DNA from: Camarhynchus parvulus
Taxonomy: Eukaryota; Chordata; Aves; Passeriformes; Thraupidae
Length of the DNA: 64,000 nucleotides
Assembly: GCF_901933205.1 (NCBI RefSeq)
Contig: NC_044584.1
Location: forward strand, 10,271,001-10,335,000
Direction of reading: 5' to 3'
Positions 1 to 14,400 of this stretch are shown piece by piece (the first letter of the stretch is position 1; each line of letters begins with the position of its first letter). The position numbers and the translations under genes are program-made. The notes below the pieces were generated by a model, which had not been told where the DNA came from, made no database searches, and worked only from the letters and a program-made list of their open reading frames with translations.

Positions 1-3000
1 AGCAACCAGAGGGCTCCAGATTATGACAAGTAGATTATCCCAGTAAGAACCACTTAAAAAGCAACCACCATCAAGACCTTTTATCTACAGCATAGGCCTC
101 TGTGCCTTAGAAGGTTGGGCAGATTTTATAAGACATTTACTAACATAGAGGAAATATCACAGATCAAAATTCACTGTGTAGCCTCACATCATCTCTGTTC
201 TCCTGAGTCATGGTTTTCATTATTACAGGTGTTTATTTTCTATTTGTTCAAAAATCACGGATAGGGCCTAATAGGATACTTAAGCCCAGAGGCACTGTGT
301 AAAAATGGGAGGTGCATTTATCTCTGAACTGTACTCACTCAAAGGCAGGGAGCACTCAGGTGAGCACAGGCCCCTGAGTTAGGCTGTCATAAGTCACCAG
401 CTCCAGGGCAGAGCTGCCTCCTAAGGCCAGTCAGCAATCCTTGTTATACATATACATAAAATCATGGCTTATGCTTCTTGGTGAGAGCTCATAACATGGT
501 TTATTTACCTACTGCTGTTCCTTCAGAAGCACTATAATTCAGTATATTGTATACATTTCTCAGCAGATGTTTAATGAACCTAAACACACAAACTAAGGAA
601 GGCAGGGTAGCTCCAAGCTCAGCTGGGCTAGAGAAAAGGTCCCTGATTTATCTGAAAGCTTTTGTTGAGAAAAGTTTAAAAATTCAAGCACTACTTAAAA
701 ATCACACATGAGACAATGATTTTGGAATACTCCACTTTGCAGAACACAACTGGTCGTATCCAAGGTGCATCACTGAGCTGTCAGAACGTTCCACACACAC
801 AGCAGAGCAGGCTCTAATGAATCCACTGGGTGCCATTAATGCAGCTGCTGAGGGGGGTGTTCCTGGCAGCACACACTGCGCCTTGCACAGTCAGTGTGTG
901 GTACCCAGCCCCATTTCAACAGGGTATGCTGCTATTTGAAGGCCATTATAAAGCACATTAAGGGGACATATATTTGCACATGAGATTTCTGGAGAACAGT
1001 TCTCCATGTTTAGCTGAAATCCTTTTATACTTCCATTAATTTGTTAACTCTTTTGCACACAAGTCTTATACAGAATTCCTGCTCTACATGTGATTTCTTC
1101 CTTCCTGACCATTCACTGATGTCATGCAGTATCAGTTTTCTGCCCACTCTCCTCATCCCTACTGATTTACTCATTTTTAGAATTTTCCCCCATGTTTTTA
1201 GCATTACAAGTTTGACACAACTAACTCAATTCTTCAAAGATATGTTTCCTGTTTCTTGTTGATGGGACAGAATTTACAATACCAAACCTTCCATGTGGAT
1301 GCTGTATCTTATGGAGACCATTGCTGTGCTAATAATGGTTGTGCCATGATTTTTTTGGTGGACATTCCCACTTATAAATGTATAGGATATTTATAGAAAG
1401 CAAATGCATGAGGCACTAACATGGCTAAAATAAGTTCTACTCAACATTCAAATACACTTTTGTTTAAAGTCAATTTAGCTGCACATTATAGTTCTGTAGC
1501 AGTAAAGTTTCTTTATAGTGAAGTCACTACATTTAACTTCAAATTACCTAAAATTTTTAATTATTTTTCTTACTTAAGGTATATTTCAATAATCCAGCCA
1601 GTCCTAGTAGGTCCCTGGTAAAAATTGCATCAATAACACCTCTGAGTGCTATGTCTGAATAAGCTGCAAGCATATCAAGGCATTACTGTCTGTGGCTTTT
1701 GTAATATATTATGCACATAGATGAAAGTGGCAAAGTTTTTAGCCTCATCAGTGAAGCCTCAAGGGGGCAGTTATGGTATAACTACATGGTTTCAACCAGA
1801 TGGAATCCTTTGGGCTAAAAGATGAAAAAATCCACAATTTATTCCAAGCATTATTTCTCAAGTCTATTGCTGCAGGGTTTGAGTGGATCCTGGAAACCAT
1901 TTTCTGAAGCAGAAGTAAAGGGCCACAAATAAGATTTATTAAGGAGTCCTTCTTTCAATGTAAAATTACATTTTGCCAATTCCAATTAAAACTCCTCCCT
2001 CAAGAAATCCAGCTAAGGAGGGAGATTCAGGACATCTGATACTTGTTGCTCTCAAAAATTAGATTTGCAAGTGAAGAAATTAAAATTTTTTTAAGAAGAA
2101 GGAATGTATGTCATTGATGGTGGAGCAGATCCTTTTATCACCTACACTTGTATCAGGGTGAGAAATTTTCCTTTGTCACCAGCTTCATAGGAGTTCTGAA
2201 GAAGCTCAAAGTGAAACTATGAATAACACACAAAATTCTATTATAAAAATATATCTGCCTTTCCCTAAAACACTCCTGTGATTCCACAGCTTTTGCAGAA
2301 TTTTGTTGGCTGAATTTAACTGTACATAGTATCTCTTGACATAAGGAAGTATTTGGATTTGCTGCTTTGGACTTCAATAAACAACTCCACTGACTTTTTT
2401 TCATCAATCAGTTCACTCACCTTGCTCTCCAAAATGAAAGGGTGGTTTTATTTGGGTTGGTTTGGTCTGCAGAGCTAAGTAATCAGGTTCTTATGCCAAT
2501 GTGAGTAAAACTGAAGTTCTCTCTTGTCAACAAGAAGGTGATTAGGGCTTTGAGCATAGAGATAAGCTTATTACAGCAGGAATCTCTTCCCAGTAATGGT
2601 TGCACAGTCTGCCCATGCACTTATAACACTTGATAGGTGTTCATCTTGTCTGCTGCCAAGGACTGGAGCCAAACTAGAGCAGACATTTCCCTATTATTTA
2701 AAACTTTAAGTACATATTAGTAATCTAATTACTATCTACTCAGTGGCACTGGGACAGACTGTTAGTCTATGCAAAAGCTGTCTGCAGAGAAGAAAATCTA
2801 GCAGCTTTCTTTCAAAAATATATAATGCAATTAAATAGTTCAATTGCCAAGCATGGCTGACCTCCAAGGGTCAGTAAGGATCCTGGTTCTGCCTCTGGCT
2901 CTGTCCTGCATGAATAATGTGTGCTCCCAGCTCTATCCTTGGAGGGCTCCTCAGTAATTATCTTCCAGCAAACTTTCTTTGATAGCTTTCAAACCTATCA

Positions 3001-3739
3001 AATATGAATTTAATAAAAGTATTTTTCAGAATATCTGAGTGGAGATGGACAAAAGTAAATGTGTATGAAAACTCTCCCTGATGGCTCCTTTCTGTCACAG
3101 CCTGAAGAACACATACAATTAAAATTCCACATGGAGCTTCAGAGAGGTGATAACTGAGACTCATCAGACTCTATTTTAAAGTACTCACAGGGTGAAGCAA
3201 ATCCAAAGAGGAAAAGAACAAAAAATATTTGGGAATGAACATAAAACAGTTAATTACCATCAGATTTTGAATGGTCAAATGTAGGAATTCAGAGAGCCAG
3301 CAAGTAACAGTTTCCTGGAGAAGTAGTTGTAATTTAGAGAGGTACTACCCTGGAGGAGAACTGAGAGGTGACTCAACTACACTTCTCTACTATTTGTTTT
3401 TCCTTCTCTCACTGCAGGAAATATGACAAAAACTATGACATCCAAATCACTGACAAAAAAAAAAGAATATCCATATAGCAGCAGCAAAAAAACAAAGTGT
3501 GTTGGACAGAAGAGCAAATTCCCTAATCCACACCAATTTTCTCTGTTTGGGCTGTGCAGGATAGCCTGCTACATGCCCTGTACAATCACTGCCTGACTAA
3601 ACAATTTGTCTTAACATTCTCATTTTCCAACTAAATTCCCACAACTAGAAACCCTCAGTCACTTGTATATTGTACTGACATAAATCAAGATTTCCAGCTC
3701 CTACTTCCCAGTTCCAAATATGCCTCTGAGATCCTCGTA
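1..3739. other. AT-rich intergenic DNA, nothing recognised
   Basis: No credible gene: open frames are short and lack any recognisable product. The sequence is mostly unique-looking and AT-rich with short homopolymer runs. There is no transposon end, tRNA or CpG island. A weak GC-rich spot at about 840-910 carries nothing identifiable. Confidence 0.7.
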
Positions 3740-4130
3740 GCATTTAAAAGCTGTTTTTTCACTGTACACACATTAGCATATTATGAAAGGAATAATTAGC
3801 ATATCAAATGCTAGAGATCAATTAGCTGCCAAAGCACCAGTCTAGACACCAGCGCCTGACACTTGTAATGGAATCAAAGCCAAGCTGGCCAAATGCTGCT
3901 GCTCCCTCAGCAGGGCTCCTCAGAGCAGCAGCAGGCAGTGTTCATTCATTACCCTCTGCAGCAGCAGCGCAGGAGCTGATTATCATCTGCTCCCATTTAC
4001 TGCAGTTGTTGAGCCAAACCCTAAATGAGCTCACAGATTTGGTGTCTATTTGTTCCTTGTCTGTGTCTATTGACTGCGTGGTTTTATTCCACAATTACCA
4101 CTTGGTTCCACTAATGGTCCCAGTAATTCC
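3740..4130. promoter_or_regulatory. Candidate conserved regulatory element with paired POU-like sites
   Basis: ATTAGCATAT occurs twice, at 3772-3781 and 3795-3804, 23 bases apart, each carrying the reverse of the POU-type motif ATGCTAAT. A further TTAGC core follows in CAATTAGCTG. Downstream, around 3970-4050, non-repetitive sequence contains an E-box (CATCTG) and a GATTATC homeodomain-type site. The texture resembles vertebrate conserved non-coding enhancers, but conservation has not been tested. An ATG-initiated 176-codon frame at 3868-4398 overlaps it and shows no domain. Confidence 0.35.
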
Positions 4131-4399
4131 TGCACTTTCTCTTGAGGTCTCTTCAGACACAGCTCGGGAGCTGCCTGCTCAGCCCTCCCCAGGCTGGAAA
4201 ACAGAAAACTGCTCTGGACAGCCAGAGACACGCTCCTGGTGCACAATGGAGTTCAGCTCCAAAAGCTCTGCTGTGTCAAGACTCTTTGAGGTTTTCAGGG
4301 ATTCTGAAGAGGATTTAACTCATGATGATGAAACAGGGCCAGAACACTGCACTGCACAAAGTAGAGATCAAATACTTTTGCCCTCAAAAGGAGCATAAG

Positions 4400-7300
4400 A
4401 AATTGTGAGCTTCAATGCCTTGGCAAGCTGAGAATGAACAGCCTGAGGCAATACATGTCCAGAGAGCAGCAAATACAGCAAAACAGCAGCTAAGAACCTC
4501 ATTCTGCAGTCTAAGGATGACCAATTCCTCATGAGATTTTCCTATACCTAAAAAAGAGAGAGGGAATTTCTTTTAAAGGAAATGTGATCAAGTCTCTGCT
4601 CTAAATTCACTGTACAGTTCCACATCAGATGCCTTCTGACAGCTAAGATTCTCCATTCATCACTGAAGCTTTGACTTCTTTGAAAAACTTCTTGCACTTT
4701 TGCCCTAACCACACATCCCATGATAGAGATGGCTCAAATACTCATTTACTTCCATGGAATAATAATCTTTAACGCGCCATTATCAAATTTCTGTCTGCAG
4801 ATACTATTTAATGCAGAGTCATATTAGATGATCATGCATTCAGGAAAGGAAGGTGGCTGGCTGGAATTTCATCCATGTTAAAACAGAGACAGCTCAGGAA
4901 AGAAATTGTAGACAGTGGTTTAGCAATAGATTTGTTCCCATTGGAAAAGGAAAACCATGCAAAAGCTAAGGACTGGTGTGGCTTGGTTTCTTTGTGACTC
5001 CCACAAAACATTCTCCAACTCAGCTTTTCACTTACACACTTACACCTTTTCACTTTGTCTAAAGAGTAAACACCATTTCAGCAGAGAAACCTATCACTGG
5101 TTTTATATGCTTTGCTTTGAGCTCTAGCTCAACAGGATGCTGCCAGACAATAAAACCTATTTTCTAGTCCTCAACTGGAAGTTACTTCTGAAAAGAGGAA
5201 TCATATAAATTGACTACTTTGGGAAAATAATTCTGTTTTCACTGAGTTATTTCCCCTTTCTTACAATGTGCAGTGCCCCCAGATTTATTTTGAGACACTG
5301 CAGACCCACCATGCCATGTACCTGAATGCTCTGTAAGTTCACTGTTAACAGCAGTTATTCCTGCTCAGATCTACACAAAGCAAATACACGACAGCAGCTG
5401 CCAAGAAAATCCAAGGTTAGCTCAATCTCTGCTCCCAAGATTTCACTTGGTGTTTTGTTCTGACAGGCATTAGCCTTTCACTGTTAGAAAAGTCAGTGTC
5501 TGTCCCCTAAGTGATTGCTGGAACCTTATACTGTGATTTTCAAAGGCATTATGAAAAATAGCTAATTTATACTTTTGTCTTGTGCCTAAGATACACTTAC
5601 ATGAATCTTGTACATTCAGGAAGCCAGACTGGAGGGGGTAAAGGAATTTCTCCCTCCTGAAGGAATCTAAGTCAGTGCCTTCAAAATTACACATTTTAAT
5701 TCCACTTACTATGATAATTTGTGTGGGTTTAATGTAATAATTATAATTTGGGTAAGCTAAATTCACAAACATTATCCTAGTAAGGAAACACATAAATACA
5801 TTCACAATTCAGACATTTTAAACAAAATCATCTATTACTTGTCCAGAACTGAGAAACTCCTAAACAGCTGCACTGAGCTTGTACAAAATACTACAAATTG
5901 CTAAGGATTCCCTGAATATTCATTTCATTTGTTTGTATTTAATTTGCAGCATATGATGTTTTATGCTAGTAATTATATAAAATCAACACTTACAAACACA
6001 GATAAAGGCCTTCACAGAGCCTAGCAGAGAGCAGTGTAACAATGTAATCCATTTAAAAGCAACAGAAAAAATACTGGCATCATTTCAGAAACGTAAAGCA
6101 CTCAGTACAGCTGGAAGAAGCATTTATTATTTATACTCTGGAGGCTTTTCATTCACATTTACCAACATGTTTACCATTTGGAATGAAGATAAATTAGCAA
6201 GGCAGCAGCCAAAGACCATTTTTTTCCACAATAAATTTCAAATCCCGTAACATTCAGGTGAACCATCCCCATCCTTCCTCCCAAGTGACTGACAGAGACG
6301 TGAGAGGCTCAGTAAGATGTGCCTGGATCAAAGTGGTAGATGCTATGCCACATATAGTTTCTGGATTTGGATACATATCTGAGTTAATGCTGGAAATACA
6401 TTTAAGCTTGCCAAGGCAGGTTGGTGTCATGAATAATGTATTACATCCCACAACAGAGAACCCACCATAGAGGCTTTTATAGCTATCCATTTAACTGCTG
6501 GTCCAACATACAGAGCATGAATTTTTCACACAAAAACCTGTCTGGGGTTTTTGGGCTGTGGGTACATGACAAGTGACTGTTCAGAGCATCATCCTAAGCC
6601 AACAGTACAAAAAGTTAACAAACTTGCATGAAACCACACAGTAATTTTAAAATTTGATGCATAATTTGTGTTTTATCAGTCACAGCAGTAAAATACCTGC
6701 ACTGCAATGATGGACGCACAGGAAAAAACATTTTGAGTCACTGTTGAGTGCCATTCAACTCTCTGCCAGTGGGGAAAGCTGCTGAAAGCACTTGTCATCT
6801 CAACTAGCCAGCCTTCACTTATTTCACACTGCAAAAATACAAATTGTTCTGTGACCCTTAAGACAATAGTAGAATACCCACACTTCTATAAAAGAAGGTT
6901 GTACCATTTGGATCAATTTCTGTACATATTTATATCAGTATATACACAGGTGCCTCCCAACCAGCGATGAGCCTCTGCTGCCCAGGCACTTCACTTTTGC
7001 CCTTAAAGCTCCTTGAATGCTGAGAGCTTCTCTGTGCTCCAATTTCCCCGCTTTGAGCACACCTAAAATCTAGATTGCTGAGGGTTTTATTCTCAGGGTA
7101 TGTGCAAGACATCCTGTGGCCAGAGTAACACGGAGTTGCTAAGGGTTTTTTTCCCAAAAAAGGGGGTGCTTATGTTGATATGGGTGTTTGAATAACAGCC
7201 TGGAGATCAGAAAACTCTTCCCAGTAGTGGGAGACCCAGATTCTGTTTCCTCATTATCCTGGAAGGCGGCAAACCTCATCTCCCACCGTCCCAGGGAAGC

Positions 7301-10300
7301 TCCCAGCCTGTGCCTGTTCTGGAGGCAGCTCCCTCCTTTCCTGTACAGCAACTGCTCTGCAGCACAGAAAGCACACAGGGCTCACAGGTCAAAGGGGAAA
7401 AGCAAACATAACACTATCACCCATACAAATTATGAAATAAAAATCTAAAACTATTTAATTTTGGCTATTTATCATGCAGAAACTATATGCCAGGTGGTAT
7501 CAGTTGAAGGAAAAAAGCAACTATTTCACAGCTAATACCATTGCCAGTGCCAAAACTTGGTCCTTGATTCAGCTAATACTATGGGATCAAATTCCTGTCA
7601 ATAGAATCTCATGGTGTTGAAGCTTCTAACTTGACAACCATCTGCCTCCACAAAACCAAACTGCATACACAAAACATGCTGAGTGGGTATGAGACAGTAT
7701 CTGTTTACTGATTATTATTGAATAAATTTTAAAAGAAGTAATTGTCCTGTCATTTGCTAGCTTTGATGTACTTCAGGAAAAAAAAATCCACCTTCAGGCA
7801 GGGGAAAAAAAACACTTAATAAGGTATGGTTTCCCCAAATCTGATAAACACAATCCCAAAGCATCTCTTTAGAAAGTCAGAGCCTGTACTTTACAGATAA
7901 CTATGCTTCTGGAAAAATACCAAATTATACTTAGCTCGAAAGCAAATCTACACTGGGCATCAGGGACTAACTCAAGAAAAAGAAAGGAAAAAAAAAAGGA
8001 AAGATGCATTATAAAGAAAGAACACTCAATGTCTGGCTTAATTTGTGCTCAGAAACAATTACCCCTTTCATCCCTCCACCACACAAACAGTGGATGAAAA
8101 ATTCTGCTTCCAAATATAATGTTTATATACTACATATCCTATATAATATGGTTTCAGAAGTGATCTGGAGCTGCAGTGACCCAGGGCACACAGGTTTGCT
8201 CTGCAGGGAGCAGTGGGATAGACCAGCACTGGAACTGGGAGAGGCAAGAGGCAGCCCCAGCTGCTGTGGCACAGCAAACCTGGGTGTGACAGCTCCAGGC
8301 AGAGCTGGCTGGGCCAGGGGCACCTGGAGTGCCCTCACTGGGCACCTGCTCCTGTCCCTGCACGTGGATCCCTTCCTCACACCCTGCCTGTGCATGTACA
8401 ACCACAAATTTCACTGAAATTCACAGACTTGGGCTCCCTGGTCTCCAGCCCAGGGTGTGAGGACGAAGCACTGGATGTTCTAAACATTCTGGATATGAGA
8501 GAAAGGTGTCACTTTTCATCACCTACATCACCTCTCCATCAGGTGATGTGAGAGTTGTGACAGATGCTGGGTGATTAATGCACATCCATGTCCAGGGGTC
8601 CTGAGGGGGAAGGAAGGAGACAGGGTCTGCTTGGCTGATATGGGCTGCTAGGAGTCAACTTTGAACCTGGGGAATAAATCATGAGCCGAAGTTTTCTAAA
8701 ATATAATCAGTGGAGGGAAGCACCCAGGTTAGGAGACTCTAGACAAGTTAAAGTAATGCTTAAAATTGGAAATAACTGCATAAAAACAGGACAACAACAA
8801 GCCAGAACAGTGGCTTCTGCAAATAATGTTAAAAACTAGATGGGAGCTTAACAAAGCTGAAACGGTAAACAACAAATAAGAATCCATTTAAACTCTCCTA
8901 TCTGATTGAAGTAATACTACTGCAAGTCCTTTAGTCTTCATTATGCAAACTTCTTTCCATTGATCTGACAATTCTGATTAAATGTTTCTAAGCACTCCCC
9001 AAGCTAAAATTGAGGTCATTCACAAGATAATTTTCTACTATTCAAATGACTATAGCTTTAAAATAATTCAAAGCAATGTAGTGTGGCTATGAACAAGGAT
9101 ATGTATTCACTGATGTTAAATCAAAATGCTAATGATAGATGCTGATCATAGGTTCTCAACAATCCAATTTTATTATATCTTTGAGGAAAAATACTGTGCT
9201 TCCAAACCTACTGAAAACTGCTGTGGTACAAAACAAAATGCTGTCCCCATGCAGAGGAAGATCTGTTCAATCTTAGATGTGGAGCAGAGCTGTGAAAAGT
9301 ATTCCTAAAACCTGCAACCCCTCTATGGTACTTCTGACACTGCTGCAAGTTACAACAAATCTTCTTGTCAGGGGACAAAAGGTTCAGGACTGGAACTGCT
9401 GCAGGATCATGGGCTGTCGCTGAAATTTAAAGCTTCCTCCTGTGCTCTCTCAGGAGTGAGGAGCAGAGGTCACTGCTGAGGGTCCCACTGCAGCCATGCT
9501 CAACTCTGCCACAACAACACATGCCAAGCTCTTAGATCTGTGCAGAATATCTCTCACACTGAAGGAAAGTGGTTGATTTTCCAGCTCAAGGATTTTTTTA
9601 CTCACCTGTAGGAAATAATGGGTGTCTGACATGTGTTGGGAGGCCTGTGCCTCTGCCTGTTTCACACTTCAACTTCAACCACTGCTGGCAATCCACAAGC
9701 ACAAGTATTTAATGCCAGGTTTCTTCCCCTTCTTCTCCAGATTTTGTTTTTATTGCCCACAAAAATTCACCCCGACTGTTAAGATTATGGCAACACAAAC
9801 CTCCAACATCAGCATTAAAATCTGTAAATCTCCTTATATTCAGATCTATTCCCAAGGGAAGGCAGCAGCTCTGAGAGCCCAAGTGAATGGGTGTGCTTTG
9901 CTGCAGCTCAGGGAAGCCACAAGGTTCTTATGGCAGCTCCAAGGAAGCAACAAGTTCTGAGCCCTAAAGCAAACCCCCACCAATAATCCTTTCTGAGTCA
10001 AACTTGCTGATGTCAAACCTAATTCAATTCTCCTTATTCCTGCAGAATGCCAACGGGAGACAGACTGCATCGTAGACAGGTCTCAAGATACCATTTTTTC
10101 ATGTTTATTCAATTTCAGAAAAATTATATACTTCCCCTAAAACAAATTGTTTTGTCAATATTTCAAAAGAGTAAATAGTGTGAGTCATACTGCTCTGAGT
10201 CATCCACCTGGATATTGATTTCAGGGAAAATCATACAATATCTGATTAAAGATTATTAATTACTCTTAGAGGATTAATTCTCTTTTATAGTACTCAACAG

Positions 10301-10839
10301 CTTTTGGGAGAACATAAGTCTTGTCAGATCAAATACTCCCACTAACAGAGTGGCAGAAATTGTTAACAACATATTTCTGAGCATGTTTTAGGCTTTGAAC
10401 TCGATACCACACAATTTGCTGATTCTAAGAGACAGGAATACCCAGAAGCTAGAGGGCAACATCAAACTGGAAAATACTTTCTTCACACTACATTTCCTAG
10501 TAAGTCATTATCAATTACTTGGGGTGAAAAGCCTCCTAGAGACTGATTCTCAGCCTGTGAGATGATGTATTCTTTTAATACAAATATACAATTAAAGCTG
10601 ATCATGTTTCCAAAAGGATGGATAGAATGGAAATGAGTGAGCAATAACTACAAAGTTTGTTTGGTAAACTGGACTCAAAGGCTCTTCTAAACAGCCAAAT
10701 ACAAGGTGTGTGATGCCAAAATTAAACATTGTAATCTCTGACTAAGGGACCTAAAGAATTGTCAACAGTAACTATCTCAATATGAGCCACCAATTCACAA
10801 GTAGAACCAATAACTGAAATTTATTATCTGTGCTTGCAG
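4400..10839. other. Intergenic DNA without recognisable genes
   Basis: AT-rich unique sequence. A GC-richer stretch at 8160-8400 has overlapping open frames on both strands, which argues against coding. A 9-bp perfect hairpin sits at 8525-8549. The stretch at about 5890-6230 has a balanced, homeodomain-motif-rich look like regulatory DNA, but no specific call can be supported. No transposon or RNA gene is seen. Confidence 0.65.
8525..8549 (+). repeat. Short perfect hairpin, 9-bp arms
   Basis: ACATCACCT at 8525-8533 pairs exactly with AGGTGATGT at 8541-8549 around a 7-base loop. The arms overlap E-box-like CACCT/AGGTG cores, so it may be a pair of opposed zinc-finger (ZEB/SNAI-type) sites rather than an RNA structure. 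It is short enough to be chance. Confidence 0.6.
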
Positions 10840-11430
10840 AGAAGTATATTAGATGGTCATTATTCTAAATATTACTGCTTGTAAAATCTATAAGTTACAA
10901 GTGCTGCAGAAATCATTTGTGCTGAGCTTCCCCCATGTAATCTTATAACAAATTACATCAATCATAATGCTGCTGGCTGCTTATATTGACAGATCTGTAA
11001 ATTGGAGTTCGTTCTTTGATGTTCCTGCAATTCTAACTTTGATACCTGAAGCATATCAGAAAAAAAAATCCATATTAGACAACTATGGACTTGTCAAATT
11101 TCTCACACTTGATTTAAAACAAAGCCTCAATGGGTTTGATCAATGATGTTCTATGCTGATCCTGGACACAATTATTAACAACATCACTAGCATTTATATA
11201 AATAAACTTTCACCATGTCCCAAGTAAAATTACAAACCTGTAATAATTGAAACTTAGAGAAGCCAACCCAATGTCAGCTTGCTGCAGTTTATTTTATGGC
11301 TACACAGAGCTCGTACATCACTTCTTTGTAAACACTCCGCTGGCCTTGATGCAGTGCAGCTTCTCACAGTAGAAGAACAAAAGCGTTTTCAATTAGCACA
11401 ATGAGAGGCATAAGTAAGGAAAAACAATGC
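10840..11430. promoter_or_regulatory. Possible conserved non-coding element
   Basis: Balanced, low-repeat sequence with several TAAT-type homeodomain cores, for example near 10930-10970 and in TTTTCAATTAGCACAATGAG at about 11381-11402. It contrasts with the more monotonous AT-rich flanks. This is a judgement on texture only, and I have no conservation data. Confidence 0.2.
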
Positions 11431-14400
11431 TATTCATTAAACCTTTCCTAACTGATTTTTTACACAGTCTTTTTTAACCCAGTAAAGCACAACCTGAAAG
11501 CTAAGTAAAACTATTATTGTTGTTCAATTTAAAGTTCACCAAAGAAGAAAATGCTGCAGAATTTGTATCAAATTAAAGAAAGTATGTACAGCTATTTTCT
11601 GGCACATTTATGGCATAAATACAAAGAAACATGAATTAAATGACCAAGCTCTGTAATTTGCAATCTTAAAACAGAGATGGATTGAAGAATTAGAAAAAAT
11701 AAAAAGCACTTTCAGACCTTGAAGAGTGTGGTTTGGAAGCATCTCTGTGCTAATGTTTCCTATTACAGTAGATATTTGGAACAAAGTGAGCCTGTTCTTT
11801 TTCCTGGAAACAGGATACAATGTGCAGTAAAAATGTTTAAAAAGCAGCTCAGAGTACTCTCAGTTTCCATTTTAGGAAAAAGATAAAGTAATTTGTTTGC
11901 CTCTGACGGTATTTCCACTTTTTCTAATTCTATTCTAACCGGGCTCTGCCAGAAATTATACACTCATAAACTCACTTATGAGGTGTAAACATTTGTCTTT
12001 GCAACAGCTCAGCAAACATAGCACGCCAGGTACCTTCAAAGCATTTTTTCCCTGTAACTGCATTATAATGGCTAATTTTGTTAAGAACTGGTTCTTAAAA
12101 TAGTGGCATTATCACTGTCATATGACAGAGATGGCACAGGGCAGAGTGAAGGGAGAGGACACTCAGCGAGGCTCAGTGCACTCTGCTTGGAAACATGAAA
12201 AATAATTGAGTAATTCTTTCTTGGATAGACCAAAATGTGTTTCCCAACTGCTGGAATCACTGAGGTTTTGCAGCATGTTTCACACACCCACCTCTGCTGA
12301 AGGATATTTAAGAAGCATTTCTCTAATAAGTTCTAAAAATAAATAGCATGAAGTCTGAGTTTATGGGAAAAGATTTTAAGGACAGGCTACTACAGTACAC
12401 ATCACATGGTATCAACAAGAAATGTTTAAATCCCATTGAATTCCAGAGAATACTGGAGCTTCTCTTTCATTTGAGTAGTTCAAATGAACATATAAAAGGC
12501 ATGTAAAATGCATATAATGGGTATCCTTAAATGGTTTCCTGGCAAAGGAAATTATTTTCAATTCCAAAAAAAACCCCAAAATTCCAGATTAGGTTTAATT
12601 AGAGATTGAATATGAAAGTTTAGCCTCAAAGAGAAAAAAAAAAAAAAAAAATGGATCTAATCCAATTGCTAAGCATTAAAATGAAATTAGACAGTAAGTA
12701 ATCCAAAGATTCAAAAGACAAAATGTTCACAGGAGCCATTTGTCTGAGGGAAGTCTCATGCAATGAGAAGCAATGTTTGGAAGCTGATAAATAAGAACAG
12801 GATGAGGTTTTACTGGAACAATTATGCTGAACATGAACTCCCTGCAGCAAAATGAGGGAACAGCATCCCATCACACACATGTGTCCTGGGATCTCCAGCA
12901 GCTTTGCACTGTGACCCTTATGTTCACTGGGTAAACTGAAACACAGAAAATGAGGGGAAATGCCAAAGCACTCGAGATGACCTGGACTAGGAAGCAACCC
13001 CTTAATCCCACTGCCTTCCAACATTTCTTACAAAGCAGCAACAAAGGGCTCTAAGAGGCTGCTGATGCTCAGTGTCTCTGGACAGAGTTCACTAACACAA
13101 TAACTTTTATTTTTAGAAGTATGAACATATGGTAATAGGCTTGATAATACAAAGTATCTCACAAAATTTTGTACTTAATTACATGATGGGCACCAGTGCT
13201 AATATTGATACAAAAAACCCTATTCCCTCTTTACATATTACCTTTTCTATTTGGTATTTCTCCTTCTTCATTATCACAAGGTACCATATTTCAAAAAAAG
13301 GATCAATTCCTAAACTAAAAACACTATCATAAAATATACCTAATAAAAAGTCCTGGCAACAGAATAAAAATTGAGTTTTAAAAGTCTACACTAAAATTAT
13401 TAAAAAGCAATTTTATTCCTACACATAATGACCCTAAGAATTACTTTTTTTAGATCAAAAATCCCATAAATATGTTATGGTCAGTTGATTATTTTGGTTG
13501 ATAATGAAACTGTAACTGGTGAAAATACTAATCTCGTGACCTAAAGAGGAGGGGAAGAAGAAAAAACTGTGTGGCATTAATCTTATGCTAAGACTCTAAA
13601 TTATACATTTTATTATCCTACAGAGATTTATACTCCCATTATCTCTTACACCCACATAAGACAAAGCTAATGTAAATCTGTCTTTCTCCGTGCAGAGAAT
13701 TTCTTAATGCTGTATTAGGGAGATAATTATTCTACCCCCACATCTCATAACATTGTTTTTTTAACAATCAGAAGTACTCTGAGTTAATATGAAGACAGAT
13801 GTTTTGACTGAGAGCAACTGTGGATGTGTGCTGAAACTAAAAATTAAAAACTCACATAAATAAATATTGAAATGTAGATTAATCCTTTTTCTAAGGGTGA
13901 TCTTCCACCACCAAGGAAGATGCTTGGCCAGGATTGTCTCTAAGTATTTTAGTAGCCAAAGGAATTACATTTCTGTACAACCTTCATAGGTTAATTTATT
14001 CAAATTTCAAAACACCCAATTCCTTCTTCTGTTAATTGCACCTAGGGTAGAGCTATCCCAACTGTGCCAATTCACACTCATATAAACAACAGAAGTACAG
14101 GCTGAGTGCATCTAAATTGAGACAGAGTTTTTAACAATACAAATGGTATGAGAAAAAAAAATTTGCAAATATGTCAAATTTGTATTGGATATATTTTCCT
14201 ATATCATCCCCTAATATTACACACATCATCCATTCAGCTGTGATGGGATTCAGCCATTTGCACATGGTAACTACTTGCCCAAACTCTTAACAAATTTCAG
14301 CACTCATGATGTTCCCTAGAGAGCAAGGTGGTGTCTGGGTTAGATACAGCCAAAAATTTTGGGTCATTATAAACTAAACTCATGCTCTGACTTAGAGTTT

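Noticed and set aside
3868..4398. 176-codon ATG-initiated open frame, a possible gene
   Set aside because: No recognisable domain, the composition is Ser/Leu-rich, and no splice or promoter context supports it. Better explained by the overlapping regulatory-looking block and chance.
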